Part shown: positions 63,010 through 64,000 of the stretch, in pieces
Layout of the letters: each line of letters starts with the position of its first letter
How positions within the stretch are numbered: the first letter of the stretch is position 1
Assembly (NCBI GenBank): GCA_965247125.1
Contig: CBDFGO010000002.1
Location: forward strand, 310,001-374,000
Length of the DNA stretch: 64,000 nt
Source: CALBJU01 sp965247125
GTDB lineage: Bacteria; Bacteroidota; Rhodothermia; Rhodothermales; UBA10348
Reading direction: 5' to 3'
The notes under the pieces: generated by a model
Databases searched by the model: none
The model's input: the letters and a program-made list of their open reading frames with translations, nothing else
Told to the model about the DNA's origin: nothing
Position numbers and translations under genes: made by a program

Positions 63010-63710
63010 TGCTTGCGCGTATAGAAGACGGATTTATTCGAGAAAAAAAGCTGACTGCAGACGCTGCGCACGAGATGATGAATCCGCTGAGCATCATCGC
63101 CACCGAGTCCGAAATCTCTCTTCGAAAGAAACGGGATACGACGGAGATGGAGGCTTCTCTGGAACAGATTCACGATGCGGCGACACGCCTTTCCGGCCTC
63201 CTTACAGGACTCCTGTCGCTATCTCGAATTCAGAGCGAAACCGATCATACAGGTACGACGGCAGACCTGAGTCCGTTTATCCAAGGATGGGTTAAATTGG
63301 CTACAGAATCCGGAAAATCGTTTCAGTTTGATTTGAGAGGAGGTGATTCGAAAGGAGGGATGGACCTGGAATCAGTACCCGATGATGTGGTTACGATCAT
63401 CAACGTACTGGTGGACAACGCTTTCAAGTACACGAAAGACGGCGGACTGATTCGCGTCGTGCTTGACAAGAAAGCCACCGAAATTGTAGTCGAAGTGCAC
63501 GACGACGGACTCGGAATAGCGTCTGAAGAGCTGGATCGAGTGTTCGATCGATTCTACCGTTCAAATCGCGACGAAATTATGGGCAGGTCCGGAAGCGGAC
63601 TCGGGCTTTCCATCGCCGCCGCTGCGGCTGAACGGAACGGAGGAAGCATTTCTGTCCAGAGCGATGGAGTAGGAGAGGGCACCGTGTTCACCGCAGTCAT
63701 TCCGCGCTGA
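63000..63710 (+). pseudogene. Histidine kinase, 5'-truncated
   Basis: 236 residues, no sensor, membrane span or full HAMP. The first residues (MLARIEDGFIREKKLTADAA) match the end of HAMP, followed by the H-box (AAHEMMNPLSIIATESEISL) and the ATPase: N-box TIINVLVDNAFKYTKDGG, DDGLGIASEELDRVFDRFYR, SGSGLGLSIAAAAAERNGG. The catalytic parts are intact, so it could act as a soluble kinase; more likely it lost its 5' half in a deletion. TTG start at 63000 is only what remains. No response regulator gene adjoins. Confidence 0.8.
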
Positions 63711-63719
63711 CTGTGTGGG

Positions 63720-64000
63720 TCAGGCAAGCATTCCAAAAACCATCGCTGCGAGCAATCCACCCAGCAGCGGACCCAGTACCGGAATCCACGAATAGGCCCA
63801 GTCGCTGTCACCCTTTCCAGCGATTGGAAGGACGGCGTGTGCGATTCGAGGTCCGAGGTCGCGGGCTGGATTGATAGCATATCCAGTGGTGCCGCCAAGC
63901 GCCAGGCCGATCACCAGAACGAGCAGGCCAACGGGTAGCGCATCGAGCGCACCGAGGCCAATATCGGGTGCTGCCATGCTGAGAACGCCAAAGACGAGTA
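63720..64000 (-). CDS. MIP-family aquaporin/glycerol facilitator (C-terminal part; runs off the window)
   Basis: The last 92 residues or so. The second NPA motif with the following Asp (GYAINPARDLGPRIAHAVL) is that of glycerol facilitators rather than strict water channels. The final TM WIPVLGPLLGGLLAAMVFGML is complete. The frame continues through the right edge (LVFGVLS upstream of the internal Met). Confidence 0.9.
   Translation of the reverse strand, partial: LVFGVLSMAAPDIGLGALDALPVGLLVLVIGLALGGTTGYAINPARDLGPRIAHAVLPIAGKGDSDWAYSWIPVLGPLLGGLLAAMVFGMLA

Noticed and set aside
1..64000. CRISPR array, prophage, rRNA operon or integron
   Set aside because: No regularly spaced repeats, phage structural genes, rRNA sequence or integrase found in the window.

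Overview
The window reads as a chromosome segment of a free-living, probably marine, Gram-negative bacterium of the Bacteroidota/Rhodothermota/Balneolota (FCB) lineage. The evidence is the mix of gene families: two secreted proteins end in type IX secretion (Por/T9SS) C-terminal sorting domains, there are many signal-peptide lipoproteins and outer-membrane barrels, a TonB protein, a choice-of-anchor-B protein, periplasmic amidohydrolases, an 800-residue FtsX/MacB-type permease and a WcaI-like glycosyltransferase. The lineage is an inference from gene content; no rRNA is present. One tRNA (Met, CAT) is at 2114-2187.

Layout. 1-5100: end of an unidentified gene, a YjbH-like exopolysaccharide barrel protein, two orphan lipoproteins, tRNA-Met and a secreted class-C-beta-lactamase-like hydrolase. 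5239-16378: holB, then a minus-strand run with a GroES-like protein, a glycosyltransferase, a possible 30-residue membrane peptide, purF, a CNNM/CorC-type protein, an SNF-type sodium symporter, a large ABC permease and ssb. 16827-23431: mazG, a frameshifted outer-membrane-type gene, three tandem secreted amidohydrolase-fold proteins (only the middle one keeps metal ligands), and an orphan EutN/CcmL microcompartment vertex protein. 23835-28453: solitary Phd-type antitoxin, Ycf46-like AAA ATPase, class I aldolase, FAD oxidoreductase. 28610-32313: thiamin operon thiO-thiS-thiG-tenI-thiD. 32407-35422: TonB, APC permease, class IV aminotransferase. 35470-38080: a T9SS-secreted protein gene cut by an IS256-family element. 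38174-47495: FG-GAP/choice-of-anchor-B protein, HExxH protein, frameshifted leucine-rich-repeat T9SS protein, M16 peptidase lipoprotein. 47689-52441: Nramp-fold transporter plus pxpABC (5-oxoprolinase) and a PLP trans-sulfuration enzyme. 52484-57187: SelO, GreA/B-like factor, cupin, DUF3465 protein, MsbA-type ABC exporter. 57453-59326: hipBA with four palindromic operators. 59437-62113: an outer-membrane protein gene cut in its signal peptide by a second, identical IS copy. 62626-64000: a small secreted pseudogene, a 5'-truncated histidine kinase and the end of a glycerol facilitator gene.

Two features connect the region. First, both IS copies are 1384 bp, encode identical transposases and have intact 9-bp target duplications, so both pre-insertion reading frames can be rebuilt exactly; this indicates recent transposition. 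Second, there are several single-base lesions (18296-18300, about 43774, 57270-57277, and a stop codon at 62899-62901), three of them in homopolymers, so sequencing error must be separated from genuine decay. The most promising biology is the Nramp-fold transporter without metal ligands next to 5-oxoprolinase, the amidohydrolase triplet with two apparent pseudoenzymes, the orphan microcompartment vertex protein, and the four-operator hipBA control region.
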